Shown here one piece after another: positions 8,196-16,215 of a stretch of DNA of 64,000 bases. The notes below the pieces were generated by a model. That model saw nothing but the letters and a program-made list of their open reading frames with translations, did not search any database and was not told where the DNA came from. A program made the position numbers and the translations under genes. Numbering within the stretch: position 1 is the stretch's first letter; the number at the start of each line of letters is the position of its first letter. The stretch is from contig JBFWWZ010000004.1 of assembly GCA_050245915.1 (NCBI GenBank), forward strand, positions 1-64,000, read 5' to 3'. Source of the stretch: JBDSKH01 sp050245915. Its GTDB lineage: Bacteria; Actinomycetota; Actinomycetes; Actinomycetales; Microbacteriaceae.

Positions 8196-9443
8196 GTGTC
8201 CATGGTCAAGATGGTCCAACGCCAGTTCCCCCGCCCCGCCGAGATCCTCGACCTCATGCGGTTCAAGAAGCCGGTGTGGTCGGCGAAGAGGCGCCGGCTG
8301 GATGCCGCACTCACCATCGCCGACCTGCGCGCGATCGCGAAGCGGCGCACGCCGAAGGCGGCGTTCGACTACACGGACGGGGCCGCCGAGGCTGAGCTCT
8401 CGCTGAACCGTGCCCGTCAGGCGTTCGAGGACGTCGAGTTCCACCCCTCGGTGCTGCGCGACGTGTCGGCGGTCGACACCTCGTGCACGATCTTCGGCGG
8501 CCCCTCCGCTCTGCCGTTCGGCATCGCGCCGACCGGGTTCACGCGGCTGATGCAGACCGAGGGCGAGCGGGCCGGGGCGTCCTCGGCGGGCGCCCACGGC
8601 ATCCCGTTCACCCTGTCGACGCTGGGGACCACGTCGATCGAGGACGTGAAGGCGGCCAACCCCGACGGACGCAACTGGTTCCAGCTCTACGTGATGCGCG
8701 ACCGGGAGGTGTCGTACGAGCTCACGCGCCGTGCGGCGGCCGCCGGGTTCGACACCCTGTTCTTCACGGTGGACACGCCGGTCGCGGGTGCGCGCCTGCG
8801 CGACAAGCGGAACGGGTTCTCCATCCCGCCGCAGCTGACGCTCGGCACCATCATCAATGCCATCCCCCGGCCGTGGTGGTGGTGGGATTTCCTGACCACC
8901 CCGAAGCTGGAATTCGCGTCGCTCTCGTCCACCGGGGGCACGGTCGGCGAGCTGCTCGACGCGGCGATGGACCCGACGATCTCGTTCGCCGATCTGAAGG
9001 TGATCCGCGAGATGTGGCCGGGCAAGCTCGTCATCAAGGGCGTGCAGACCGTCGAGGATGCGAAGGTGATGGCGAAGGCGGGGGTCGACGGCATCGTGCT
9101 GTCGAATCACGGCGGCCGGCAGCTCGACCGGGCGCCGATCCCGTTCCACCTGCTGCCTGCGGTGGTGAAGGAGGTCGGGAAGGATGTCGAGGTGACGCTC
9201 GACACGGGCGTCATGAACGGCGCCGACATCGTCGCGTCGTACGCCCTCGGCGCGAAGTTCACCCTGATCGGGCGCGCGTACCTCTACGGTCTGATGGCCG
9301 GCGGGCGTGCCGGTGTGGACCGGGCGATCGAGATCCTCGCGGGCGAGCTGACCCGCACGATGAAGCTGCTCGGCGTGCATTCGCTCGCGGAGCTGACGCC
9401 GACGCACGTGACCCAGCTGGAGCGCCTGGTTCCGCGTCGCTGA
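8196..9443 (+). CDS. lldD: L-lactate dehydrogenase / alpha-hydroxy-acid oxidase (FMN)
   Basis: FMN-dependent alpha-hydroxy-acid dehydrogenase of 415 residues. Family marks are FDYTDGAAEAELSLNRAR near residue 52, WFQLYVMRDR (FMN/substrate Tyr) near 157, the Lys of LVIKGVQTVEDA, the active-site SNHGGRQLDRA with its His and Arg, and IGRAYLYGLMAGG near the end. It oxidises L-lactate to pyruvate. The GTG at 8196 is the next base after the rhamnulokinase-remnant stop, and ATGs at 8202 and 8211 are alternatives. Placement at the end of a rhamnose operon makes sense, as phosphorylated rhamnose breakdown yields lactaldehyde and then L-lactate. Confidence 0.88.
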   Translation: MSMVKMVQRQFPRPAEILDLMRFKKPVWSAKRRRLDAALTIADLRAIAKRRTPKAAFDYTDGAAEAELSLNRARQAFEDVEFHPSVLRDVSAVDTSCTIFGGPSALPFGIAPTGFTRLMQTEGERAGASSAGAHGIPFTLSTLGTTSIEDVKAANPDGRNWFQLYVMRDREVSYELTRRAAAAGFDTLFFTVDTPVAGARLRDKRNGFSIPPQLTLGTIINAIPRPWWWWDFLTTPKLEFASLSSTGGTVGELLDAAMDPTISFADLKVIREMWPGKLVIKGVQTVEDAKVMAKAGVDGIVLSNHGGRQLDRAPIPFHLLPAVVKEVGKDVEVTLDTGVMNGADIVASYALGAKFTLIGRAYLYGLMAGGRAGVDRAIEILAGELTRTMKLLGVHSLAELTPTHVTQLERLVPRR

Positions 9444-9459
9444 GAGGTCGCCGTCGCGG

Positions 9460-9477
9460 TAACATGTGATGTATGCT
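9460..9477 (+). promoter_or_regulatory. FadR/GntR-type operator overlapping -10
   Basis: TAACATGTGATGTATG (9460-9475) is an imperfect palindrome that runs into the -10-like TATGCT (9472-9477) of the dehydratase gene. It closely matches the site at 15133-15147 (ATACATGTGACGTAT). The regulator gene of the locus (10722-11486) is of the FadR type, whose known sites are short palindromes of this kind. That this regulator binds here is inference. Confidence 0.55.
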
Positions 9478-9520
9478 GTTTGACAGGCGCGGTCGCGCCC
9501 GCTGAACGATCAAGGGCGAT

Positions 9521-10681
9521 ATGAAGATCACCGGGTACCGCTGCCTGCAGACCTTCCACGACTGGGGACGGCCGGTCGGCGATGTGAACGGCTACATCGA
9601 TCCGGGTGTCACCGAGGTGCCCATCGTCGTGCTCGAGACCGACGAAGGCGTCGAAGGCATCGGCACCGGCTCCCACCAGGACCTTGCGCGACTGTTCCCC
9701 GCGATCGAAGGCGAAGACCCGCGCGCCGTCTCCTCGCTCTACGACCGGATGCTGTCGCGCGTCTTCAAGGCCGGCCACGGCGGCGCCACCTTCGGCGGCA
9801 TCGGCACCCTCGATATGGCGATCTGGGACATCAAGGCCAAGCTCGCCGGCCAGCCTCTCTGGCGTCTGCTCGGCGCGCGCGACCGCTTCGTCACCGGGTA
9901 CGCTTCCGGGCTCGACATCGCGCTCGACGACGAGCAGCTCGCCGCTTGGTACGCCGGCATGAGCGAGCGCGGCTTCACCAGCGGCAAACTCAAAGGCGGG
10001 CGCGATCTGGATACCGACCTGCGCCGGCTGGGAATCCTCGCCGACGCGCTGGCCGGCAACGCATCCCGGCCCGCCCTGATGCTCGACGCCAACGAGTCGT
10101 GGAACCTCAAACAGGCCGTGCGCTACGTCGCCGCCATCGAGAACGTGCGCGACCTCACCTGGATCGAGGAGCCGCTGCGGCGCTGGGACGCCGCCGGCCA
10201 CGCGCGACTCGGACAGGCCGTCCGGGCGGCGATCGCGACCGGTGAGAACCTCACCGGACTCGAGCAGTTCACCCCGCTGTTCGAACGCGGCGGCGTCGAC
10301 GTCGTCCAGGTCGGCAGCCTCTGGGGCGTCACCCACTTCCTCCGGGTCGCCTACGCCGCGCACTCGCGAGATCTGCCGGTGAGCCCGGTCGGGCTGACCG
10401 CCAACCCGGCGATCGCGCATGCCGCCGCCTCGATCCCGAACCACTTGACCGCCGAGGTGCAAGACCTCGGAGCGCCCCATGGCGTTCAGATCGACCAGCG
10501 CATCGAAGACGGCGGGTTCGTGCTCGGCGACGAGCCGGGGAACGGGCTGCGGATCGACGAGGCGATGATCGAGCGCGATCAGCGCGCCGCCAGCTGGGGC
10601 GTGCTCGACGGACCACACGTCCGGTCCTCGCGTGCCGGGCTCCGCCTGGTCCCCGAAGCTCCCGGGCGGCCGGGCGAATGA
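9521..10681 (+). CDS. enolase-superfamily sugar-acid dehydratase (mandelate racemase/muconate lactonizing type)
   Basis: Protein of 386 residues with the two-domain enolase-superfamily layout: capping domain at about 1-125, then a TIM barrel. Catalytic motifs are visible: the Lys pair SGKLKGG near residue 153, metal ligands Asp in LMLDANESW (about 188), Glu in IEEPL (about 214) and Glu in TGENLTG (about 240), then GSLWGVTHF. This predicts dehydration of a sugar acid such as an aldonate. Genes next door include a mutarotase and sugar transporter. The exact substrate (rhamnonate, fuconate or other) cannot be fixed. A small GC hairpin lies in its leader at 9486-9500. Confidence 0.82.
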   Translation: MKITGYRCLQTFHDWGRPVGDVNGYIDPGVTEVPIVVLETDEGVEGIGTGSHQDLARLFPAIEGEDPRAVSSLYDRMLSRVFKAGHGGATFGGIGTLDMAIWDIKAKLAGQPLWRLLGARDRFVTGYASGLDIALDDEQLAAWYAGMSERGFTSGKLKGGRDLDTDLRRLGILADALAGNASRPALMLDANESWNLKQAVRYVAAIENVRDLTWIEEPLRRWDAAGHARLGQAVRAAIATGENLTGLEQFTPLFERGGVDVVQVGSLWGVTHFLRVAYAAHSRDLPVSPVGLTANPAIAHAAASIPNHLTAEVQDLGAPHGVQIDQRIEDGGFVLGDEPGNGLRIDEAMIERDQRAASWGVLDGPHVRSSRAGLRLVPEAPGRPGE

Positions 10682-10721
10682 CGTCGAAGGTCTCACGTCA
10701 CACGCTGGCTAGACTGAGCGG

Positions 10722-11486
10722 ATGAGCGACTCCGCGACCACACCCGGAGCGCGCTCGTTCCTCGCCGCCGCCGATGCGCGCACCCCGGCCGCCCGCCTCG
10801 GCGTGGCGGTCGTCCACGATCTGGTGAGCGCGATCGTGACGGGCGAGGTCGCACCCGGCGAGTCGCTTCCCCCGGAGGGCCCGCTCGCCGCCCATTTCGG
10901 CGTGAGCCGGACCGTCATCCGCGAATCCGTCAAACGGCTCGAAGAGAAGGGCCTCGTCACCGTGGCCCAGGGACGCGGCACGCAGGCGCAGCCGTCCACC
11001 TCGTGGAACATCCTCGACCCGGTGGTGCTCTCGGCCCTGCTCGAGAACGACTCCTCGCTCGGCGTGCTCGACGAGCTGGCCGCGGTCCGCAGCGCGCTCG
11101 AAGGCTCGATGTCGGCCGAGGTGGCATCCGGCCGCAGCGAGGAGGAGCTCGGCGAGCTGCGCGCTGCGTTCGCACGTATGGAGCAGACGATCGACGACGA
11201 CGCGGCCTACAACCAGGCGGATGCCGAATTCCATCTGCTGGTCATGGCGCTGTCCAAGAACCGCCTGGCCGAGAACATCACGAACATCCTGTTCCAGCGG
11301 GCACGCGCCAGCCAGCGCTTCGTGGGTGCACCCGACCGGCACGCCTTCGAGCAGACCCTGGCCGAGCACGGCCGGGTGCTGAACGCGATCGAGGCCGGGG
11401 ACCCGGCCGCGGCGGAGGCGGCCATGCGGGCGCACATCGTCGACGCCTGGCAGCGCAGGCGCCCGCCGAACGCGAAGCACGGCTGA
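10722..11486 (+). CDS. FadR-subfamily GntR transcriptional regulator
   Basis: GntR regulator of 254 residues. A winged helix-turn-helix occupies about 25-90 (ESLPPEGPLAAHFGVSRTVI, then RESVKRLEEKGLV), followed by the all-helical FCD ligand domain. Metal-binding residues of FCD proteins are visible: Asp/His in NQADAEFHLLVM, His in EHGRVL and His in MRAHIVD. It follows the dehydratase gene by 40 bases, and a -10-like TAGACT is just upstream of the ATG. The two matching palindromes at 9460 and 15133 are its likely targets; the ligand is probably a sugar acid of this pathway. Confidence 0.9.
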   Translation: MSDSATTPGARSFLAAADARTPAARLGVAVVHDLVSAIVTGEVAPGESLPPEGPLAAHFGVSRTVIRESVKRLEEKGLVTVAQGRGTQAQPSTSWNILDPVVLSALLENDSSLGVLDELAAVRSALEGSMSAEVASGRSEEELGELRAAFARMEQTIDDDAAYNQADAEFHLLVMALSKNRLAENITNILFQRARASQRFVGAPDRHAFEQTLAEHGRVLNAIEAGDPAAAEAAMRAHIVDAWQRRRPPNAKHG

Positions 11487-11490
11487 GCAC

Positions 11491-11823
11491 CTAGTCGAGG
11501 TGCCAGGCCTCGTCGAACTGCTGCCAGTTGGGTTCGGGGGAGTCCGGCTCGAACGGCAACTGGCACGGAGCCGTCCGCGCCCACCACTCCTGCGTCGACG
11601 GATCCGCCGCCATGAGCCGCTGATCCGCCTCGTAGTCGTCGCCGACGTACTCGTAGTAGCCGACGATCACGCCGCCGCGCTCGAAGATCGTGAAGTTGCG
11701 GATACCGCACGCCCGCAACGTGTCCTCCACCGCCGGCCAGACCGCGCTGTGGAGCCGCAGGTACTCCTCACGCCGCTCCGGCACCAGCCGGGCGACCATC
11801 CCGAACCGGCGGATGCCGCTCAT
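11491..11823 (-). CDS. L-rhamnose (or L-fucose) mutarotase
   Basis: Protein of 110 residues in the RhaM/YiiL mutarotase family (usual length about 105). It interconverts the anomers of a 6-deoxy-L-sugar. Key family residues are the catalytic His in YLRLHSAVWP (about residue 25), the Tyr before it, and the Trp pair in STQEWWARTAP. The start overlaps the end of the permease gene by 4 bases (ATGA), so it is the last gene of the transporter operon. A rhamnose or fucose role is likely but not proven. Confidence 0.88.
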   Translation of the reverse strand: MSGIRRFGMVARLVPERREEYLRLHSAVWPAVEDTLRACGIRNFTIFERGGVIVGYYEYVGDDYEADQRLMAADPSTQEWWARTAPCQLPFEPDSPEPNWQQFDEAWHLD

Positions 11824-12737
11824 TCCTTGGTCGCGCCGGCGGTCAGCCCGGTCACCAGGAAGCGCTGCGAGAAGAGGAAGATGACGAGCACGGGTGCGAC
11901 GGAGATCAGGGTCGCGAATGCCAGTTGCGGCAGGCTGATCGTGATCGACGCGACCGTGGTCGGGTTGAACACCGGCACGTTCGAGATCAACTCCGCGAGG
12001 CCCACCTGCACCGGCATCTTCCGCGAGCCGGGCTCCATGACGAACGGCAGGAAGTAGTTGTTCCAGTTGTTCACGAAGTTGAAGAACCCGACGAGGGCGA
12101 TGACCGGGGTCGCGAGGGGCATGGCGATCCGCCAGAACACGCGGAACTCCCCCGCGCCGTCGATGCGCGCCGCGTCCAGAAGGTCACGGGACATCGTCGT
12201 CGAGAAGTAGATGTAGGCCAGGTACACCCCGAACGGGAAGAACGAGAACGGCAGGATCACCGCGAGCGGGGTCCCGACGAGTCGCACCACCGTCAGCTCG
12301 AGGAAGATCGGGAGGACGAGCGCCGTGTTCGGGATGAGCATCACCATCAGCGTCGAGATGAGCAGCACCCGGCGGAGCCGGAAGTTCGTCATCGCGAGCG
12401 CATAGCCGGCGGGGATCGTGACCACGATGGTGATGATCAGGGCGGCGACCGAGTACAGCATCGAGTTGCCCAGCCAGGTCCAGATGATGCCGTCCTGGAA
12501 GCCGACCAGGTTGTTCCAGTTCTCGGCGAGCTGGTCGAACGACCCGAAGCTGAACGGCTGTTCGCCGTTCAGCCCGTTGAGCTGGGTCGTGCTCTTCGTC
12601 GGGGCGAGCAGCAGCCAGGCCAGCGGGATGACGAAGAAGACCGCGAAGAACCCGAGCACGACGATGACGACGGCTCGGCTCAGCCAGCGGGCGGGACCCT
12701 GCCCCGGCTGGGCGGCACGCAGGCTAGTCGCGGTCAA
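11820..12737 (-). CDS. carbohydrate ABC transporter permease (MalG type)
   Basis: CUT1-family inner-membrane permease of 305 residues, with six predicted transmembrane helices. The EAA loop that contacts the ATPase reads DAARIDGAGEFRVFWRIAMP near residue 205. It starts with TTG at 12737, 14 bases inside the preceding permease gene, with a GAGGGGG ribosome site. It pairs with the permease at 12724-13668 and the binding protein at 13682-15058. No ATPase gene is in the operon, so a shared MsiK-like ATPase encoded elsewhere is expected. Confidence 0.9.
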   Translation of the reverse strand: MTATSLRAAQPGQGPARWLSRAVVIVVLGFFAVFFVIPLAWLLLAPTKSTTQLNGLNGEQPFSFGSFDQLAENWNNLVGFQDGIIWTWLGNSMLYSVAALIITIVVTIPAGYALAMTNFRLRRVLLISTLMVMLIPNTALVLPIFLELTVVRLVGTPLAVILPFSFFPFGVYLAYIYFSTTMSRDLLDAARIDGAGEFRVFWRIAMPLATPVIALVGFFNFVNNWNNYFLPFVMEPGSRKMPVQVGLAELISNVPVFNPTTVASITISLPQLAFATLISVAPVLVIFLFSQRFLVTGLTAGATKE

Positions 12738-13668
12738 AGAGTCCCCCTCGGAAGACGAAGAAGGCCGCGAGGCCCATGGCCACGATCAGCAGCAGGATGG
12801 AGATGGCCGCCGATCCGTTGAAGTCCGCCTGCGGCCCGAAGGCGAAGACGTACGCGAGCTGGTTGAGCGAGTAGTCCTTCGGCACCACGCCGCGGCTCGC
12901 CAGGCTGAGGATCTTGGGTTCCACGAACAGCTGGCTTCCGCCCGCGAGCGAGATGACCGCCATGTAGGCGATCCACTTGCGCAGCAGCGGCAGCTGGATG
13001 TACCACGCCGTCTTGATCGGCCCGGCGCCGTCGATGCGCGCCGCCTCGATCACGTCGCTCGAGATCGTGTTCAATGCGCCGTACATGATGATGATCCACC
13101 CGCCGGCGCCGGTCCAGAACGCGATCACCGTGAAGACCACGGGCAGGTTGGCGAGGGCGACGGTCTGGATGAAGCTCTCGAACCCGAGCTGGTTCAGCAC
13201 CACGGCGACGGGGCTGACACTCGGGTCGAGCAGGAAGAGCCACAGCATCACGCTCGCCGAACCCGCGAGCGCGCCGGGGATGTAGAAGAGGAAGCGCGCC
13301 GTTGCCGACAGCCACCTGACGCGCACCGCGTGCACGATGAGGGCGAGGATGACGACGAGCACGATGAGGGTGACGAGCCAGATCGCCACGAAGATCGCCA
13401 CATGCTGGACGGCCGGGAAGAACCGGAAGTCGCCGAAGACCTTGACGAAGTTGTCCAGCCCGACGAACGCGCCCGCTTTGGTGAACGAGAGGTACAGGGC
13501 GTACAGCATGGGGCCGACGCCGAAGGCGAGGAGGAGCAGCAGGTAGCCGCTCGAGAACACGTAGCCGATGACCGACTGTCCGCGGTTCCGCCGCGTCCGG
13601 TGAGGGGATGCCCCCCGCTGCCGCCCCCGTGAAGGGGCGGCAGCGAGGGACGTGAGATCAGTGGAGAT
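12724..13668 (-). CDS. carbohydrate ABC transporter permease (MalF type), probable ATC start
   Basis: CUT1 permease with about six transmembrane helices and an EAA loop EAARIDGAGPIKTAWYIQLP. The start is odd: after the binding-protein stop there is no in-frame ATG, GTG or TTG before the first membrane helix. A ribosome site AGAAGG (13676-13681) sits 7 bases before an ATC at 13668 that begins (M)-STDLTS, a normal permease N-terminus. If ATC is used the protein has 314 residues. The only standard alternative is GTG at 13560, which would remove the whole basic N-terminus. An ATG-to-ATC mutation or sequencing error is also possible. Confidence 0.8.
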   Translation of the reverse strand: MSTDLTSLAAAPSRGRQRGASPHRTRRNRGQSVIGYVFSSGYLLLLLAFGVGPMLYALYLSFTKAGAFVGLDNFVKVFGDFRFFPAVQHVAIFVAIWLVTLIVLVVILALIVHAVRVRWLSATARFLFYIPGALAGSASVMLWLFLLDPSVSPVAVVLNQLGFESFIQTVALANLPVVFTVIAFWTGAGGWIIIMYGALNTISSDVIEAARIDGAGPIKTAWYIQLPLLRKWIAYMAVISLAGGSQLFVEPKILSLASRGVVPKDYSLNQLAYVFAFGPQADFNGSAAISILLLIVAMGLAAFFVFRGGLFDRD

Positions 13669-13681
13669 GAGAGTGCCTTCT

Positions 13682-15058
13682 CTACTTGACCGTGTAGCCG
13701 TTGACCTGGGCGTCGTTCTCGTACCGGGTCTTCCACTCCTCGGCGACCGAGGCGATGGTCTTCCCGGAGGAGAGAGCCGGAGCCACGATCTCCGCCCAGG
13801 CGGGCTCGGAGCTGAACGAGAGCGTCGCGCCCCAGCCGGGCCAGATGTTGTTCGCGGCCGTGTCGACGACATCCTTGAACTTGTCGGAGTCGGCCCAGTA
13901 GCCGCCGTCGACCTGGTTGTCCAGCCAGTCGCTGGCCGTCGACGCGTAGGCCGGCAGACCGGTGATCAGCTCGACCGACCGCGGCCCGCTGGTCGCGTAC
14001 TGCAGGAACTCACCGACCGCCTTGAGGTTGGTCGAGTGGCTCGAGCCGTACCAGAACCCGCCACCCACGTTGCCGGTGGCGATGTCCTCGCCCTCCCAGT
14101 GCAGCGGCATGCCCGCTCCCCAGGTGCCTTCCGGCGCCGCGAGGATGTCGGGGTTCTGGATGATGGCACCGGTGAACCAGGTCGGTCCGGGGATGCCGAG
14201 CACCTTGTCCTTGTACTTCGCGGGGAAGTCCGGGGTGAACAGGCCCTCGATGGCCAGGCTGCCGTTCGCGAACATGTTGTCCATGAGGTCGATCATCCGC
14301 GTGGAGTGGTCGTCCGAGAAGTCTGCGGAGAACGTGTCGCCGTCGACCGTGTAGATCGGCGCCTGCGCGCTCCACATGTTGGTCAGCACCGCGGTGAACG
14401 GGTCGCCGATCGAGCCCAGGATGTAGCCGGGGTGCTCCGCGGCGAGCTTCTCGCCGAGCGCCTCGTAGTCCTCCCAGGTCTCCGGGATGTCGTAGCCGAA
14501 TTCATCGAACAGGGCCTTGTTGTACCAGAACACCACCGGTGCCAGGTTGTCGCGGGCACCGTAGATGTGGCCGTCGACGGTGACCGGGTCGAGCGCGCCC
14601 GCCGTGTATCCGTCGAGCCAGTCCTGGTCGAGCACGCCCTGGTCGAGAGCCGCGGCGAACGCCTGGACGCCGTTGGTCTCTTTGGCGGCCCAGCTGGCGT
14701 CGTTGACCTGTGTCGACCAGACCACGTCGGGCCAGCCTTCGCCGGCCTGGTCGAACAGCGACACCTTGGTGTGGAACGAGTCGCTTCCGCCGGAGTTGCC
14801 GTCGTAGGTCTCGATGTTCACGGTGATCTCGGGGTGGTCTTCTTTGAAGGCCTCGGCGATGGCCGAGCGGTCGGCATCCACCCAGATGGTGATCGGGCTG
14901 TCCTTGATCTGCTCGGGAGCCGGGAAACCGTACTGCGAGTCCGTGCCGCCACCGCCCCCGGGGGAGCAGCCGGCGGCGAGCAGCGCGACGGCCGCCGCGG
15001 CTGCGGTCAGGCCGATCGCTCGGGGGGTTCGGGTGATGCGGCGTAGCTGTGGAGACAT
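13682..15058 (-). CDS. sugar ABC transporter substrate-binding lipoprotein
   Basis: Extracellular solute-binding protein (family 1) of 458 residues. A lipoprotein signal peptide occupies residues 1-31 with lipobox LAAGC, so it is anchored outside the membrane. The mature part has the usual ITIWVDADRSAIAEAF start and DVVWSTQVND region. It is the first gene of a five-member minus-strand run with two permeases and the mutarotase. An AAAAGGA ribosome site lies before the ATG, and the promoter at about 15130 carries a palindrome like the one at 9460. Ligand likely a 6-deoxy sugar or glycoside. Confidence 0.92.
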   Translation of the reverse strand: MSPQLRRITRTPRAIGLTAAAAAVALLAAGCSPGGGGGTDSQYGFPAPEQIKDSPITIWVDADRSAIAEAFKEDHPEITVNIETYDGNSGGSDSFHTKVSLFDQAGEGWPDVVWSTQVNDASWAAKETNGVQAFAAALDQGVLDQDWLDGYTAGALDPVTVDGHIYGARDNLAPVVFWYNKALFDEFGYDIPETWEDYEALGEKLAAEHPGYILGSIGDPFTAVLTNMWSAQAPIYTVDGDTFSADFSDDHSTRMIDLMDNMFANGSLAIEGLFTPDFPAKYKDKVLGIPGPTWFTGAIIQNPDILAAPEGTWGAGMPLHWEGEDIATGNVGGGFWYGSSHSTNLKAVGEFLQYATSGPRSVELITGLPAYASTASDWLDNQVDGGYWADSDKFKDVVDTAANNIWPGWGATLSFSSEPAWAEIVAPALSSGKTIASVAEEWKTRYENDAQVNGYTVK

Positions 15059-15129
15059 GTCGCGCGTCCTTTTCTTGTCGACGTCGTTGACGACTGGCCC
15101 GCCGGCTCTGGCGGCTTGCCGCTCATTAG

Positions 15130-15147
15130 ATCATACATGTGACGTAT
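15130..15147 (-). promoter_or_regulatory. promoter -10 with FadR/GntR-type operator
   Basis: On the minus strand, ATACGTCACATGTAT (15147-15133) is a 15-base palindrome with perfect ATAC/GTAT ends. It runs into a strong -10 TATGAT (15135-15130) that faces the binding-protein gene. The site also covers the last codons of the aldo/keto reductase gene. The same motif overlaps the -10 of the dehydratase at 9460. Confidence 0.6.
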
Positions 15148-16129
15148 TAGGCAATTGATCCGATGTGGTGGCCTCGGCGAGTTCGTCGAGCTCCGCCCAG
15201 AGGGGCTCGGGGATCGGCACGGAGACCCGGCGCATCGTCTCCTCGACCTCCTGGCGCGAACGCACGCCCACCACGACCGTGTTCACCGCCGGATCGCGGA
15301 GCGGGAACTGGATCGCCGCCGCGGGGAGAGTCACCCCGTACGTCAGGCACAGCGACGCCATCTCCCGCGCGCGGGCCACGACCTCGGGCGACGCCGTCTC
15401 GTAGTCGAACGTGGCGTCCGCGGCGACCGTCGGCGTGCTCAGCAGCCCCGAGTTGTAGACGGCCGCGGCGACGACCCCGACCCCGCGCTCGGCAGCGAGA
15501 GGCAGCAGCTCGTCGGCGGCGGTGCGATCCAGCAGCGTGTGCCGCCCGGCGACCATCACGAGGTCGATGTCGCACCGCCGCACGAACTCGGTCAGCATCG
15601 CCGCCTGGTTCATCCCGACCCCGATCGCGCCGAGCACGCCCTGATCGCGCAGCTCGATCAGAGCGCCGATCGCCTCGGTCGACGCCTGCGGCCAGTGATC
15701 GTCGGGATCGTGCAGGTACGCGATGTCCACGTCGTCGAGCCCGAGCCTGGTGAGGCTGTCGTCGATCGAGCGGAGGATGCCGTCCCGGCTGAAGTCCCAC
15801 TCCCGGCGCAGCACCGCCGGCGTGCGGAAGCCGTGCTCGTCCTGCTCGGTCTCGTGTCCGTGGTTCGGCACGAGCAGCCGCCCCACCTTCGTCGACACGA
15901 TGAAGTCGTCGCGGGGCCTGCCGGCGAACGCCATGCCGAGGCGTCGCTCCGACAGCCCCACGCCGTAGTGCGGGGCGGTGTCGAAGTACCGGACGCCGGC
16001 CTCCCATGCGGCGTCGACGATGTCGGCGGCGGTGCGATCGGACAGCTCCTGCCCGAGGTTGCCGAGCTGCGCGGTCCCGATGCCCACCCGGCCGAGATCC
16101 AGCGCACGCCGCCGCGCAGCGGCGCTCAT
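15131..16129 (-). CDS. aldo/keto reductase, probable aldose dehydrogenase
   Basis: Aldo/keto reductase of 332 residues. N-terminal LGRVGIGTAQLGNL, the motif VRYFDTAPHYGVGLSERRLG with catalytic Asp and Tyr, VSTKVGRLL with the Lys, and YLHDPDDHW with the His are all present. This branch includes D-threo-aldose 1-dehydrogenase (L-fucose dehydrogenase), which oxidises the sugar to its lactone. That would fit the mutarotase and sugar-acid dehydratase next door. The ATG at 16129 has GAGG 5 bases upstream. No lactonase, 2-keto-3-deoxy-acid dehydrogenase or aldolase gene is visible, so the pathway is incomplete here. Confidence 0.87.
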   Translation of the reverse strand: MSAAARRRALDLGRVGIGTAQLGNLGQELSDRTAADIVDAAWEAGVRYFDTAPHYGVGLSERRLGMAFAGRPRDDFIVSTKVGRLLVPNHGHETEQDEHGFRTPAVLRREWDFSRDGILRSIDDSLTRLGLDDVDIAYLHDPDDHWPQASTEAIGALIELRDQGVLGAIGVGMNQAAMLTEFVRRCDIDLVMVAGRHTLLDRTAADELLPLAAERGVGVVAAAVYNSGLLSTPTVAADATFDYETASPEVVARAREMASLCLTYGVTLPAAAIQFPLRDPAVNTVVVGVRSRQEVEETMRRVSVPIPEPLWAELDELAEATTSDQLPNTSHV

Positions 16130-16155
16130 CAGACCTCATACCATTCGACGGTCAC
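16129..16155 (-). other. possible eight-residue leader ORF
   Basis: GTG at 16155 opens an eight-codon frame (MTVEWYEV) whose TGA shares one base with the ATG of the aldo/keto reductase gene. A -10-like TAGGCT lies about 7 bases upstream, so the frame could be read as a leaderless start. It may couple translation to the reductase. It could equally be chance. Confidence 0.25.
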
Positions 16156-16169
16156 GGCGCCAGCCTACA

Positions 16170-16184
16170 ATTCATCCGACGAAT
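16170..16184 (-). promoter_or_regulatory. palindromic operator before the aldo/keto reductase
   Basis: ATTCATCCGACGAAT is a near-perfect palindrome (arms ATTC-TC / GA-GAAT). It lies just upstream of the -10-like TAGGCT (minus strand) of the reductase transcript. It differs from the motif at 9460 and 15133, so another regulator is likely. The form is typical of GntR-family sites. Confidence 0.45.
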
Positions 16185-16215
16185 AGCGAGAGGCGATCTC
16201 GGGATGACGCGGCGG

